The notes: generated by a model from the letters alone, not told the origin. A stretch of 64,000 nucleotides of DNA from an uncultured Bacilli bacterium (GCA_934098435.1 CAKOOV010000005.1:34170-98169); one strand, 5' to 3'; numbered from the stretch's first letter, positions 20,626-30,027 are shown. Made by a program: numbers and translations.

Positions 20626-20637
20626 ATATATAGTATT
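20626..20637 (+). promoter_or_regulatory. Possible sporulation promoter, start codon without Shine-Dalgarno
   Basis: CATATATA, 4 bases before the yqfC ATG, resembles a sigma-E type -10, and no Shine-Dalgarno sequence is present. yqfC could be read from a leaderless transcript. The -35 match is poor, so this is weak. Confidence 0.25.
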
Positions 20638-20877
20638 ATGAGACTGGTTAGAATTTTGGATAATTATATTAATGATAAGAAGTTTAGTATGATATATACT
20701 AATGGTGGTATTGATATTGTTAATTATAGTGAAATACTTGATTTTTCTTCTAGTAAGATATCTATTAGATATAATAAATGTATTTATTCTATATATGGAG
20801 ATGATTTGGTTATATCTAAGATGATGGATGATGAGATATTTATATGTGGTAGTATTGGTGAGATTATTTTTGAATAG
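20638..20877 (+). CDS. yqfC: YqfC/YabP-family sporulation protein
   Basis: A small beta-rich 79-residue protein. The core (NYSEILDFSSSKISIRY, then YSIYGDDLVISKMMDDEIFICGSIGEI) matches the YabP/YqfC fold, found in sporulating Firmicutes and expressed in the mother cell. Its N-terminus is shorter than in Bacillus. Identification is supported strongly by yqfD 15 bases downstream, the standard pairing. No ribosome binding site is visible before the ATG. Confidence 0.82.
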   Translation: MRLVRILDNYINDKKFSMIYTNGGIDIVNYSEILDFSSSKISIRYNKCIYSIYGDDLVISKMMDDEIFICGSIGEIIFE

Positions 20878-20892
20878 AAATGGGCTGATATT

Positions 20893-22086
20893 ATGAAGAA
20901 GAAGTTATTATATATTTTTTCTAGTAATGTTAAGATTAGGGTTAGTGGTAGGAATATTAATTTGTTTATTAAGAGGCTTATTAAAAATAATATTAATGTT
21001 ATTAGGGTAATACCTGTTAGTTATAAAGAGGTATTACTTATAGTGGATTATAATGATATAGAGAAGATTAATAGGATTAAGAGTATATATAAAGTTGATA
21101 TTGTTAAGTATTATGGGAAACTTAGGTTACTTAGGTTTATTAAGAAGAATATTTTTATTATTTCTTTTTTAATTATTGGTATTATTATGATATATATTTT
21201 ATCTAATGTTATATTTAGTATTGATATTATTCATTCTAATAGTAATATTATATCTTTAGTGGATGGGGAACTTAAGAGTCATGGTATTAAGAAATATGGT
21301 TTTGTTAAAAGTTATAAAGAAATTGAAAAAATTAAAAAAGAAATATTAGAGGATAATAGGGATAGTTTGGAATGGCTTGAGATTATTAGAAGTGGTACTA
21401 AGTATATTGTTAGAGTAGAAGAGAGAATTATTAATAGTGATATTAATAATAGTAATAATTATAGTATTGTGGCTAAGAAGAATGCTGTTATTAAGAGTAT
21501 TATTGCTTATAATGGAGAGAAGGTAAAAGAAGTTAATTCTTATGTTAAGAAGGGGGAAGAGATTATTTCTTCTTATGTTACTATGCCTAATAATGAGAAG
21601 GTTTTTAGTGGAGCTAATGGTAAGGTAATAGGAGAGGTTTGGTATGATGTTAGTATTGATTATCCTTATTTTTATAATGAGATATTATATACTGGTAAAA
21701 AGAGAAGGGTTATTTCTTTTAATATATTGAGTAAGAGTTATTCTTTATTTAGTTTTAAGAAGTATAAGAGTTTTGATATTAATAGGAAATATATATTTAA
21801 AAATAGTATTATTCCTATTAGTTTTAGTATTGATTATGAATATGAAACTAAGATTATTAATGATATTTATACTTATGATACCGCTAAAGAGAAGGCTATT
21901 ATGGTGGCTAAGAAGAAACTTATGGATAAATATAAGGATATTATAGATGTAGATAAGGTTATTATTGTTAATGAAAGTGAGGATTCTTCTAAAATTAGTT
22001 TGAATTTATTTATTATATGTAATGAGGATATTACTGAATATAAGGAAGTAATAGAAGAAAAAAATGAAAGTGTAAAGAGTGAGTAA
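20893..22086 (+). CDS. yqfD: Sporulation protein YqfD
   Basis: A membrane protein of the YqfD family (397 residues, usual length). An N-terminal domain (SGRNINLFIKRLIKNNINV, residues about 19-37) precedes one membrane segment (about 88-110). A long extracytoplasmic region follows with LEWLEIIRSGTKYIVRVEER and IAYNGEKVKEVNSYVKKGEEIIS, a lipoyl/beta-clip-like pattern. In Bacillus, YqfD is a mother-cell protein needed for efficient sporulation. Codons are strongly AT-biased, like the neighbours. Confidence 0.9.
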   Translation: MKKKLLYIFSSNVKIRVSGRNINLFIKRLIKNNINVIRVIPVSYKEVLLIVDYNDIEKINRIKSIYKVDIVKYYGKLRLLRFIKKNIFIISFLIIGIIMIYILSNVIFSIDIIHSNSNIISLVDGELKSHGIKKYGFVKSYKEIEKIKKEILEDNRDSLEWLEIIRSGTKYIVRVEERIINSDINNSNNYSIVAKKNAVIKSIIAYNGEKVKEVNSYVKKGEEIISSYVTMPNNEKVFSGANGKVIGEVWYDVSIDYPYFYNEILYTGKKRRVISFNILSKSYSLFSFKKYKSFDINRKYIFKNSIIPISFSIDYEYETKIINDIYTYDTAKEKAIMVAKKKLMDKYKDIIDVDKVIIVNESEDSSKISLNLFIICNEDITEYKEVIEEKNESVKSE

Positions 22087-22101
22087 AATGTCAAATTATG
22101 C

Positions 22102-22130
22102 TTGAAAAAGAATAATATTTCTGATATACT
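22102..22130 (+). promoter_or_regulatory. Promoter of the sortase-substrate gene
   Basis: TTGAAA (22102-22107), 17 bases, TATACT (22125-22130) with TGA before the -10. A leader of about 45 bases follows, with AAAAAGGAG before the ATG. Confidence 0.75.
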
Positions 22131-22183
22131 TTAATCATAGGATAGAAGTTAGATCCGATTGAAAGAAAAAAGGAGAGAGAAAA

Positions 22184-23722
22184 ATGAAAAAGAAAATGTT
22201 ATTCTTAATGGCAGCACTTGCTTTTATGGTGTCTTTACCAATTGCTAGTGCTGAAGTATTGGAAGCAAAAGATACTGCTACTTTAGTAGAAATGGTTAAA
22301 AAGGCTAAGGATGGGGATACTGTTAAGTTAGTTGCTGATATTACTGGTTATGATCAGAAACTTGAAATAAATGGTAACAGAACTATAACGCTTGATATGA
22401 ACGGTCATAATATTACATATCTTACTGATTCTAAGTCTTTTATAGGTGTTTATGGTGCTACTTTGATTGTTAAAGGTAGTGGCGTTATTACTAATGATAC
22501 CGATTCAGGACTTAATGTATATGGAAAAGAGACAAAAGATGATAGTTTTGCTTCAAAACTTGTTGTGGAAAAAGATGTTACTTTAAAAGGTAAATATGGT
22601 TTAGCAATATTCTGGGACGTAAAAAATGGTTCTCATGGTGCAAGCGTTGATTTTTATGGTAAGGTTGATGTTACCAACAATGGTATTGCTACTAATGGTG
22701 ATATTTTAAATGAAGATGGTCCAGTTGTTAATATTAAAAAAGGAGCAGTTGTAAAGTCAACTGGTGCTGACGGAGTTGCTGTTTATTGTGCAGGTAATGG
22801 TACTTATAATATTGAAGATGGTGCTACTATTACAGGTGCAACTGGTATTGAAGTAAGAGCAGGTAAATTAAATGTTAAAGGTGGTACTATTACTGGTGCT
22901 GCAAAAGAATTAACATCAAAAGCTAATGGTAGTGGAAGTACTACTGTTGGTGCTGGTATTGCTGTTGTACAACATACTACTCAATTACCTATTGAAGTTA
23001 ATATTACAGGTGGTACTATTACTGGTGCTGAAGCTTTATATGTAAATAATACTCAAGGAAATCCTACTACAGCATGGGCTAAAGTTAATGTTGATGTAAC
23101 TGGCGGAACATTTAATACAGATGTTACTAAATTTGTAGGAGATAAATATGTAGTTAACAAAAATGGTAACTCATATGCAGTAATAGAAAACAAAGTGTTA
23201 GAAACTAATGATGAAAAGGTTATTTTTGAAAGTGCAGAAGCTATTAGAAATGATTTAGTTTTAAATGTAACTGAAAAAAGTGAAGATGAAGTTAAAAAAG
23301 GTTCTGAAAAGGTAACTGATGCATATAAGGATAATAAGAAAGTAAAAGATGTTAAACTAATTAGTTTATATGAAATTAATGTTTTAAATGGTGATGGTAG
23401 AATTGAAGAATTAGAAGATGGTAATTATACAATTTCTATTGCTATTGCTGAAAGTGAACAAAAATTTAATACTTATAAAGTTGTATATTTTGATGAAGAT
23501 GGAAAATTAGTTGAGACTTTAGATGCTAAATTAGAAAATGGTAAAGTAGTGTTTACTACTACTCATTTAAGTACTTATGGTGTTGTTGGATATAATACTG
23601 TAGCTTCTGAGAATCCTAAAACTTCTGATATGAATCTAGCTTTAATTCTTGCTTTATTGGGATTCGCTTCAGTTGGTACTGTATTAATTTCAAGAAGAAA
23701 ATTAGCTAAGAATAATAAATAA
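22184..23722 (+). CDS. Cell-wall-anchored beta-helix surface protein
   Basis: A 512-residue secreted protein with a clear signal peptide (MKKKMLFLMAALAFMVSLP, cleavage after ASA near residue 23). Residues about 50-330 hold right-handed beta-helix style repeats (GGTITGA, GATITGATGIEVRAG, TGGTITGAEALYV), as in pectate-lyase-like adhesins, but no catalytic residues are recognised. A linker domain follows. The C-terminus is a sorting signal: NPKTSD at 477-482, a hydrophobic stretch and RRKLAKNNK. The next gene is a sortase, so it is the likely enzyme for this substrate. Confidence 0.88.
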   Translation: MKKKMLFLMAALAFMVSLPIASAEVLEAKDTATLVEMVKKAKDGDTVKLVADITGYDQKLEINGNRTITLDMNGHNITYLTDSKSFIGVYGATLIVKGSGVITNDTDSGLNVYGKETKDDSFASKLVVEKDVTLKGKYGLAIFWDVKNGSHGASVDFYGKVDVTNNGIATNGDILNEDGPVVNIKKGAVVKSTGADGVAVYCAGNGTYNIEDGATITGATGIEVRAGKLNVKGGTITGAAKELTSKANGSGSTTVGAGIAVVQHTTQLPIEVNITGGTITGAEALYVNNTQGNPTTAWAKVNVDVTGGTFNTDVTKFVGDKYVVNKNGNSYAVIENKVLETNDEKVIFESAEAIRNDLVLNVTEKSEDEVKKGSEKVTDAYKDNKKVKDVKLISLYEINVLNGDGRIEELEDGNYTISIAIAESEQKFNTYKVVYFDEDGKLVETLDAKLENGKVVFTTTHLSTYGVVGYNTVASENPKTSDMNLALILALLGFASVGTVLISRRKLAKNNK

Positions 23723-23747
23723 GAATAGTTTGTCTATTCTTTTTTTT
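23721..23747 (+). terminator. Terminator between surface protein and sortase
   Basis: AAGAATAG pairs with CTATTCTT around loop TTTGT, followed by eight T. It overlaps the stop codon. Confidence 0.9.
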
Positions 23748-23748
23748 C

Positions 23749-23777
23749 TTTACATTAGATGAAAAATTTAGTACAAT
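23749..23777 (+). promoter_or_regulatory. Promoter of the sortase gene
   Basis: TTTACA (23749-23754), 17 bases, TACAAT (23772-23777). The -35 directly follows the preceding terminator. Confidence 0.6.
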
Positions 23778-23793
23778 TATAATAGGTGATAAT

Positions 23794-24819
23794 GTGAAAG
23801 ATGATAATTATGTACCAAGACATGCTAATAATGATAATGTTATTCATAATTGGAATGAAGATTTTATGAATCAAAATAATATTAATAATAATGGTAATTA
23901 TACTTCTAATAATATATTAGATAATTTAGATGATATTGATTATTTTAAACGTTATGACTTAGATGATAATAATAATAATAATGTAGATAGTGAATTAAAT
24001 AATAAGAAAAAGAGAAAGAAAAATACTGGTTTTATTTGGAAAGTTTTATTGGTATTATTTATTGTTATTATTATTGGTAGTTCTCTTAAAATTATTTTAT
24101 GGTTAATTGATAATAAAAGGACTTCTAATAATATTGATGATATTAGTAGTACTACTGATATTATTTTTAGGGAGGATAATGAGAATACGGAGTTAATTAA
24201 TGAGGATGATGATAAGAATAGTGATTATTGGTATTATATTAAGTTTCCTTTAATTGATGTGGATATTAATAAACTTAAGAGTAAGAATAGTGATACTGTT
24301 GGATGGGTTAATGTTAATAATACAAATATTAATTATCCTTATGTACAAAGAGATGATAATGTTTTTTATTTAGATCATTCTTATGATAAAAAGTATAATG
24401 AGGCTGGATGGGTATTTTTGGATTATCGTAATAATAAGGATTTGTCTGATAGGAATAATATTTTATATGCTCATAGTAGGTTAGATAAGACGATGTTTGG
24501 TTCTCTTAGTAAAACGCTTCATTCTTCTTGGTTTACTAATTTGGATAATCATATTATTAGGATATCTACGGAAAATGATAATACTTTATGGCAGATATTT
24601 TCGGTATATAAGATTAAAGAAGAGAGTTATTATATTACTACTGATTTTAATAGTGATAATGAATATACTAAGTTTTTAGATACTATTAAGAATAGGAGTA
24701 TTTATAATTTTAATACTAAGGTTACCGCTGAAGATAAGATTCTTACACTTAGTACTTGTTACTCTGATACAGAAAGAACTGTTGTTCATGCTAAACTTAT
24801 TAAGAGGAGTAAAAACTAA
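23794..24819 (+). CDS. Class B-like sortase
   Basis: A membrane-bound transpeptidase that joins sorting-signal proteins to the wall. An Asn-rich cytoplasmic N-terminus of about 75 residues precedes one membrane helix (about 80-105) and the sortase barrel. The catalytic triad is visible: His227 in NNILYAHSR, Cys322 in TLSTC and Arg328 in ERTVVHAKL. The WVNVNNTNINYPYVQ and FYLDHSYDK blocks are class B-like. The usual YGH is YAH here. The GTG start has AGGTG upstream. The likely substrate, with NPKTSD, is the preceding gene. Confidence 0.92.
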   Translation: MKDDNYVPRHANNDNVIHNWNEDFMNQNNINNNGNYTSNNILDNLDDIDYFKRYDLDDNNNNNVDSELNNKKKRKKNTGFIWKVLLVLFIVIIIGSSLKIILWLIDNKRTSNNIDDISSTTDIIFREDNENTELINEDDDKNSDYWYYIKFPLIDVDINKLKSKNSDTVGWVNVNNTNINYPYVQRDDNVFYLDHSYDKKYNEAGWVFLDYRNNKDLSDRNNILYAHSRLDKTMFGSLSKTLHSSWFTNLDNHIIRISTENDNTLWQIFSVYKIKEESYYITTDFNSDNEYTKFLDTIKNRSIYNFNTKVTAEDKILTLSTCYSDTERTVVHAKLIKRSKN

Positions 24820-24827
24820 AAAAATAT

Positions 24828-24858
24828 AAAGAATATATTTAAAATATTCTTTTTTTAT
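24828..24858 (+). terminator. Terminator after the sortase gene
   Basis: AAAGAATAT (24828-24836) pairs with ATATTCTTT (24844-24852), followed by T residues. Confidence 0.8.
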
Positions 24859-24866
24859 GGTATAAT
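24838..24866 (+). promoter_or_regulatory. Promoter of nusB
   Basis: TATAAT (24861-24866) lies 20 bases before the nusB start. TTTAAA at 24838-24843 is a weak -35 at 17 bases and overlaps the preceding terminator. Confidence 0.5.
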
Positions 24867-24885
24867 TTTCTTCGAGGTGTGTATT

Positions 24886-25326
24886 ATGAAGGCAAATAGA
24901 ACAATAACAAGAGAGAAAGCAATGACTGTATTGTATCAAATCTTTTTATATAATAAAAATAATATTAGTTATGAGGCTGATGATGTTATTAATGAAATAC
25001 TAGAGTCTATGGAAATAGAGGATAGAAAAAAAATTGATATTAATTTTTTAAATGATTTAGTTAATGGTGTTATTAATAATATGAGTAATATTGATGAATA
25101 TATTTCTAAGTATTTATCTAATTGGACTATTGATAGACTTGGACTTACTGATCAGGCTATTATTAGGATATCTGTATATGAACTTATATATACTGATACT
25201 CCTAATTTGGTATGTATTAATGAAGCAATTGAACTTGCTAAGAGATATTCTGATGAAAAGGTAGCTAAAATGATTAATGGTGTATTAGATAAGATCTATC
25301 ATGAAATAGAGGATAATTGTGAATAA
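24886..25326 (+). CDS. nusB: Transcription antitermination factor NusB
   Basis: An all-helical RNA-binding protein that works with NusE/S10 in antitermination of rRNA operons. The protein (146 residues) begins MKANRTITREKAMTVLYQIF. The typical blocks TIDRLGLTDQAIIRISVYEL and NEAIELAKRYSDEKVAKMINGVLDKI are intact. The ATG at 24886 is preferred over the GTG three codons upstream because GAGGTG lies 6 bases before it. The following gene overlaps its 3' end. Confidence 0.95.
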   Translation: MKANRTITREKAMTVLYQIFLYNKNNISYEADDVINEILESMEIEDRKKIDINFLNDLVNGVINNMSNIDEYISKYLSNWTIDRLGLTDQAIIRISVYELIYTDTPNLVCINEAIELAKRYSDEKVAKMINGVLDKIYHEIEDNCE

Positions 25327-26149
25327 TAGTTATAATATTATTAAATTTGATTCTAACTATGATGATTTAGTTAATAGTGGTGTGATATCACCACTTAATA
25401 GATATAAGTATTCTTTTTATATTAATAGTGATAAATTATTTTTTAAAGAGGATACTGATAGAATGTATTATGAACTTATTGGGACTGCTATAGGGGATTA
25501 TTTAAATATTTTACATACTAGTTATAAGTTAACTATGATTGAGACTAGTGATACTAATATTAAGGGAGTAACTTCTAAGGACTATAGAGAAGATGGCTAT
25601 AAACTTATTAAGTTTAGTAATATTTTATTTGGAAAAGATATGACTTTAGATAATATTAGTGAGAGGCTTAATGTTTATTTTAGTGATTATAAGAATAAAG
25701 ATGTTATTGTAAAGAATATTTATAATGATGTTATTACTTATTATATGTTAGATTTATTACTTGGTAATATTGATAATGGTAAATATAATTATGAGTTTAT
25801 GGTTAATGGTATTGATGGTAAGATGTCTTTATATTCTGATTTTGGAATGATATTTAATTTTAGTAGTACTAAATTAAGGGTTAATGATTCTTGTACTTCT
25901 TCTATATATGATAATTTAAGTGTATTACTTAGTATGAATAATGAATATTTTACTAGATTTTCTTCTATGTATGAAAAACTTAATCCGAATAGGTTAGAAG
26001 AGATTATTAATGATGTAGAAAAGAATAATAAAGTTGATTTTGGAAATAATTTTAAGAATATAATTTTTCTTTCTTATAGTAGGCATTATGTTATGCTTGG
26101 TAATGTTATTAATAATGTTAGAAAAAGTAATTATTTTATTAGGAAATGA
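25319..26149 (+). CDS. HipA-like kinase-fold protein
   Basis: A 276-residue protein. YELIGTAIGDYLNI, GVTSKDYREDGYKLI, then LLLGNIDNGKYNYEFMV and LYSDFGMIFNFSS follow the order of motifs in HipA-type kinases: an N-lobe helix, a catalytic D/N segment (GN-x-D) and a DFG-like metal site. The N-terminal HipA domain and any HipB partner are missing, so it is not a typical toxin. GTG at 25319 overlaps the nusB stop by 8 bases and has GAGG upstream. The assignment is by motif order only; an unrelated fold is possible. Confidence 0.5.
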   Translation: MNNSYNIIKFDSNYDDLVNSGVISPLNRYKYSFYINSDKLFFKEDTDRMYYELIGTAIGDYLNILHTSYKLTMIETSDTNIKGVTSKDYREDGYKLIKFSNILFGKDMTLDNISERLNVYFSDYKNKDVIVKNIYNDVITYYMLDLLLGNIDNGKYNYEFMVNGIDGKMSLYSDFGMIFNFSSTKLRVNDSCTSSIYDNLSVLLSMNNEYFTRFSSMYEKLNPNRLEEIINDVEKNNKVDFGNNFKNIIFLSYSRHYVMLGNVINNVRKSNYFIRK

Positions 26150-26159
26150 GGGGTATGTT

Positions 26160-27446
26160 ATGAATAATAATTATATTACTGTTACTGAAGTTAATAAATA
26201 TATTAAAGAGATTATTAATGATGACTTACTTCTTAAGAAAGTATATTTAAGGGGAGAAATATCTAATTTTAAAGCTCATTCTAGGGGACATTATTATTTT
26301 ACTTTGAAAGATGAAAATTCTAGAATAGCGGCGGTTATGTTTTCTTTTAATAATCGTAATTTGAAATTTGTTCCTTATGATGGTATGAAGGTTCTTGTTA
26401 GTGGTAAGATTGATGTATATGAGGCTTCTGGTAGTTATCAGATATATGTTGAAGAGATGGCTCCTGATGGCATTGGAGAATTATATGTGGCTTTTGAACA
26501 ACTTAAAGAGAAGTTATCTAAAGAGGGATTATTTGATAAGGATAAGAAGAAAAAGGTTAGAAGGGTACCTAATGTTGTTGGGATTGTTACTTCTCCTACT
26601 GGAGCTGCTATTAGGGATATTCTTACGACTATTAAAAGGAGATATCCGGTATGTAAAACTATTTTGTTTCCGGCTTTAGTACAGGGAGATAATGCTGCTT
26701 TAGATATTGCTAAGAAAATTAAACTGGCTAATGAGGTAAAAGATATATTTGGTATTGATACTTTGATTGTTGGACGTGGTGGTGGTTCACTTGAGGATTT
26801 ATGGCCTTTTAATGAGGAAATTGTAGCAAGAGCTATATATGATAGTGAACTTCCTGTTATATCTGCTGTTGGGCATGAGGTTGATATTACTATTTCGGAT
26901 TATGTAGCAGATCTTAGGGCTCCTACACCTACAGCGGCTGCTGAACTTGCTGTACCGGATATTAATACTATTATTACGTATTTGGATACTGCTAGGAATA
27001 GGGGGTATACGGCTCTTACTAATATTGTTAATTTTAATTATAAGAAATTAGATGCTTTAAAAAATAGTTATATTCTTAGTAAACCTATGAGTATGTATGA
27101 GATTAAAGAACAGAAGTTAGATATACTTATTGACAGTTTAAATAAGGCTATGAATAAGAAATTAGAGAATACTAAAGTTAAATTATATACATTAGAGAAT
27201 AGTTATATTCTTAATAATCCTAATATGTTATATAAATATAGTACTCAGAAATTAGAACATATTATATCTAAATTAGAAGTTCTTAATCCACTTAATACTT
27301 TAAGTAGAGGATATGCTATTATTAAAAAAGATGGTAAGGTATTACCTAGTGTTAAAAATATGAAAAAGGATGATGTAGTAACTATAACATTAAATGATGG
27401 TGAAGTTACTAGTAAAATAATTAAGGTAGGTGAAAAAAATGGCTAA
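26160..27446 (+). CDS. xseA: Exonuclease VII large subunit
   Basis: Large subunit of the single-strand exonuclease VII. The N-terminal OB-fold (VYLRGEISNFKAHSRGHYYF) precedes the catalytic domain with VGIVTSPTGAAIRDI, GRGGGSLEDLWPFN, SAVGHEVDITISD and RAPTPTAAAEL, then a coiled coil and LSRGYAI near the C-terminus. The start at 26160 has GAGGGG upstream; a longer reading would begin inside the previous gene. It overlaps xseB by 8 bases. Confidence 0.97.
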   Translation: MNNNYITVTEVNKYIKEIINDDLLLKKVYLRGEISNFKAHSRGHYYFTLKDENSRIAAVMFSFNNRNLKFVPYDGMKVLVSGKIDVYEASGSYQIYVEEMAPDGIGELYVAFEQLKEKLSKEGLFDKDKKKKVRRVPNVVGIVTSPTGAAIRDILTTIKRRYPVCKTILFPALVQGDNAALDIAKKIKLANEVKDIFGIDTLIVGRGGGSLEDLWPFNEEIVARAIYDSELPVISAVGHEVDITISDYVADLRAPTPTAAAELAVPDINTIITYLDTARNRGYTALTNIVNFNYKKLDALKNSYILSKPMSMYEIKEQKLDILIDSLNKAMNKKLENTKVKLYTLENSYILNNPNMLYKYSTQKLEHIISKLEVLNPLNTLSRGYAIIKKDGKVLPSVKNMKKDDVVTITLNDGEVTSKIIKVGEKNG

Positions 27447-27666
27447 AGAAAAGGAAATGACTTTTGAAGAAAAAATAAAGTTACTTGAAGAAATAGTTAA
27501 AGAACTTGAGGGTGGTGAGGTACCACTAGATGAAGCAATAGAGAAATATACTTCTGCGATGAAACTAGCTAAAGAATGTTCAGATAAATTAAATGAAGTT
27601 AGTGAAAAAGTTAATAAAATAATGCTTGAGAATGGTAAATTAGAAGACTTTACTGTGAGTGAGTAG
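27439..27666 (+). CDS. xseB: Exonuclease VII small subunit
   Basis: A short helical subunit (75 residues) that binds the coiled coil of XseA. MTFEEKIKLLEEIVKELEGG and PLDEAIEKYTSAMKLAKEC are diagnostic. The ATG at 27439 overlaps the end of xseA (translational coupling) and has AGGTGA before it. Confidence 0.97.
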   Translation: MAKEKEMTFEEKIKLLEEIVKELEGGEVPLDEAIEKYTSAMKLAKECSDKLNEVSEKVNKIMLENGKLEDFTVSE

Positions 27667-27674
27667 TAATTAAT

Positions 27675-27706
27675 GAAAAGTAAACAAAATATTTACTTTT
27701 CTTTTT
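27675..27706 (+). terminator. Terminator after xseB
   Basis: GAAAAGTAAA (27675-27684) pairs with TTTACTTTTC (27692-27701), followed by TTTTTC. Confidence 0.85.
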
Positions 27707-27738
27707 CTTTATGAGATAATTATGATGGTGGTATAAAG

Positions 27739-30027
27739 ATGGAATATATAGTATTAATACCTAATTCTATTAAAAAAAATATTATTAAGGAAGTTAGAAA
27801 TAAATATTATAACTATAATATTAAGTTTTTATCTTTAGAAGAGTTTATTGAGAAATATACTTTTTCTTATAATAATAAAACAATATATTATTTAATGCGT
27901 GAATATAATCTTAATTTAAGTAGCGCTATGGTATATATTAAGAATTTATATTATATTGATATGAATATTCATAATAAAAAGATGGATACTCTTATTAATA
28001 TGAAAAAGTTTTTAGATGATAATAATTTACTTATATATGATAAATATTTTAAAGAGTATGTTAAGAATAAAGAAATATATATATATGGATATGATTATCT
28101 TAATAAATATTATCTTAAAGTATTAGAAGGGCTTAATTATAAAGTTATTGATTATGTATATAATGATTATGAAGTTAAGAATATTTATGAATTTAATTAT
28201 ATTGATGAAGAAGTTATATTTGTTATTGATAAGATATTAGAATTAATTAGAAATAATATAAAACCAGAGAATATTAAACTTATTATATCTAAAGAGTATG
28301 AAGAGGTTATAGATAGATTATTTAAAATATATAATATTCCTATTAATGTAAAAAAAGGAAGTATTTATAGCGCTAGAAGTGTTAAAGACTTTTTGAATAA
28401 TTTAGATGATATTAATAAGGGTTTAGATGATATTAATGATGATGAAATTAGGAATAAGGTTATTTCAGTTCTTAATAATTATGCTTTTATAGATAATAAA
28501 AAAGAGGCCCTAGAACTTATTATTAATGATTTAAAGAATACTTATTTTGAAGATGGTAATACTTCTGTTAAAATAGCTAGATTAGATGATTATTTTACAG
28601 ATGATGATTATGTTTTCTTACTTGGATTTAATAAAGAGAATATACCTATATTATATAAAGATGATGAGTATTTTAGTGATAAAGAAAAAGAAAAAATGGG
28701 ATATGATAGTAGTAATACTCTTAATATTAATAAGAAAATAGAGGTTATTAAGAAAATTAAGAATATTAAAAATATTATAATTAGTTATAAATTATATGAT
28801 GCTAATAATATTTATACTAGGAGTGACTTATTTAGTGATGTTAATATTATTAAAGATTATAAGCATTTATATACTAATAGTGATATGATGAATAAAATCT
28901 TTTTAGCAGGTATGTTAGATGATTTGGTTAAGTATGATGTTATGAATGATGATATTAATTTACTTATAAGTAATTATCATATTCCTTATATGGAATATGA
29001 TAATAGTTATCATACTATTGATAAGGATAAATTATATAAATATTTGAATAATAAGCTACTATTATCTTATACTTCACTTAATAATTATTATAAATGTAAG
29101 TTTAAATATTATCTTAATCATGTTCTTAAGATTAATATTATTCGTGATGATTTTGCTATTTTAGTAGGAGAGGTATGTCATTATATTTTATCTTGTATGG
29201 ATAATGATGATTTTGATATTGATACTTTATTTGATAATTATTTGAAAACGAAAAGGGAATTTTCTAAGAGAGAGATGTTCTTTCTTAATAGTATTAAAGA
29301 AGAAATAGTATTTATAGTGGCTACTATTAGAAAACAAATGACTTATACTACTTTTGATAAAAGTATGAAAGAAAAGTGTGTATATGTAAATAAGGATAGG
29401 AATATTAAAGTTACTTTTAAAGGGGTTATAGATAAAGTTTTATATAAAGAAGAAGATGATATTACTTATTTAGTTGTTATTGATTATAAGACTGGTAACG
29501 CTGGAATTGATATTAAGAATATGGAGTATGGTCTTGGTATGCAACTTCCAATATATTTATATTTATCTAGTAAGATTGGTCTTAAAGATGTTAAAGTAGT
29601 TGGTTTTTATTTGCAAAAACTTTTTAATACTAGTTTAGATAATAGTAAAGATTATTTAGAAGAGAAGGAAAGTAAGTTAAAATTAGATGGTTATTCTATA
29701 AATAATGAAAATATATTGTCTAAGTTTGATACTACTTATCATGATTCTAAACTTATTAAATCTATGAAAACCACTAATAATGGTTTTTATAAATACAGTA
29801 AGGTATTAAGTGATGATGAAATGGATGAAATGATATTACTTGCTGATAATATGATTGATAATTCTATAGATGGTATATTAGATTGTGATTTTGATATTGA
29901 TCCTAAGGTAATAAATGGTAGTAATGAAAGTTGTAAGTTATGTGAATATAGAGATATCTGCTACCAAAGAGAGAAGGATATTGTTTATATTAATAAGGAG
30001 GTTAAAGATGATGGAGAAGTACAGTAG
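27739..30027 (+). CDS. addB: AddB/RexB-like nuclease subunit, reduced
   Basis: Partner of AddA in the double-strand break end-processing complex. The C-terminal PD-(D/E)XK nuclease is recognisable: GVIDKV, then VVIDYKTG, and the following MQLPIYLYL. An iron-sulfur staple is spelled by Cys453 (YYKCKFKYY) with Cys732, Cys735 and Cys741 (CKLCEYRDIC). The protein has 762 residues against about 1100-1170 in Bacillus AddB or lactococcal RexB; the N-terminal helicase-like region is shortened and has no Walker A motif. It starts after a terminator and overlaps the next small gene. Confidence 0.88.
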   Translation: MEYIVLIPNSIKKNIIKEVRNKYYNYNIKFLSLEEFIEKYTFSYNNKTIYYLMREYNLNLSSAMVYIKNLYYIDMNIHNKKMDTLINMKKFLDDNNLLIYDKYFKEYVKNKEIYIYGYDYLNKYYLKVLEGLNYKVIDYVYNDYEVKNIYEFNYIDEEVIFVIDKILELIRNNIKPENIKLIISKEYEEVIDRLFKIYNIPINVKKGSIYSARSVKDFLNNLDDINKGLDDINDDEIRNKVISVLNNYAFIDNKKEALELIINDLKNTYFEDGNTSVKIARLDDYFTDDDYVFLLGFNKENIPILYKDDEYFSDKEKEKMGYDSSNTLNINKKIEVIKKIKNIKNIIISYKLYDANNIYTRSDLFSDVNIIKDYKHLYTNSDMMNKIFLAGMLDDLVKYDVMNDDINLLISNYHIPYMEYDNSYHTIDKDKLYKYLNNKLLLSYTSLNNYYKCKFKYYLNHVLKINIIRDDFAILVGEVCHYILSCMDNDDFDIDTLFDNYLKTKREFSKREMFFLNSIKEEIVFIVATIRKQMTYTTFDKSMKEKCVYVNKDRNIKVTFKGVIDKVLYKEEDDITYLVVIDYKTGNAGIDIKNMEYGLGMQLPIYLYLSSKIGLKDVKVVGFYLQKLFNTSLDNSKDYLEEKESKLKLDGYSINNENILSKFDTTYHDSKLIKSMKTTNNGFYKYSKVLSDDEMDEMILLADNMIDNSIDGILDCDFDIDPKVINGSNESCKLCEYRDICYQREKDIVYINKEVKDDGEVQ

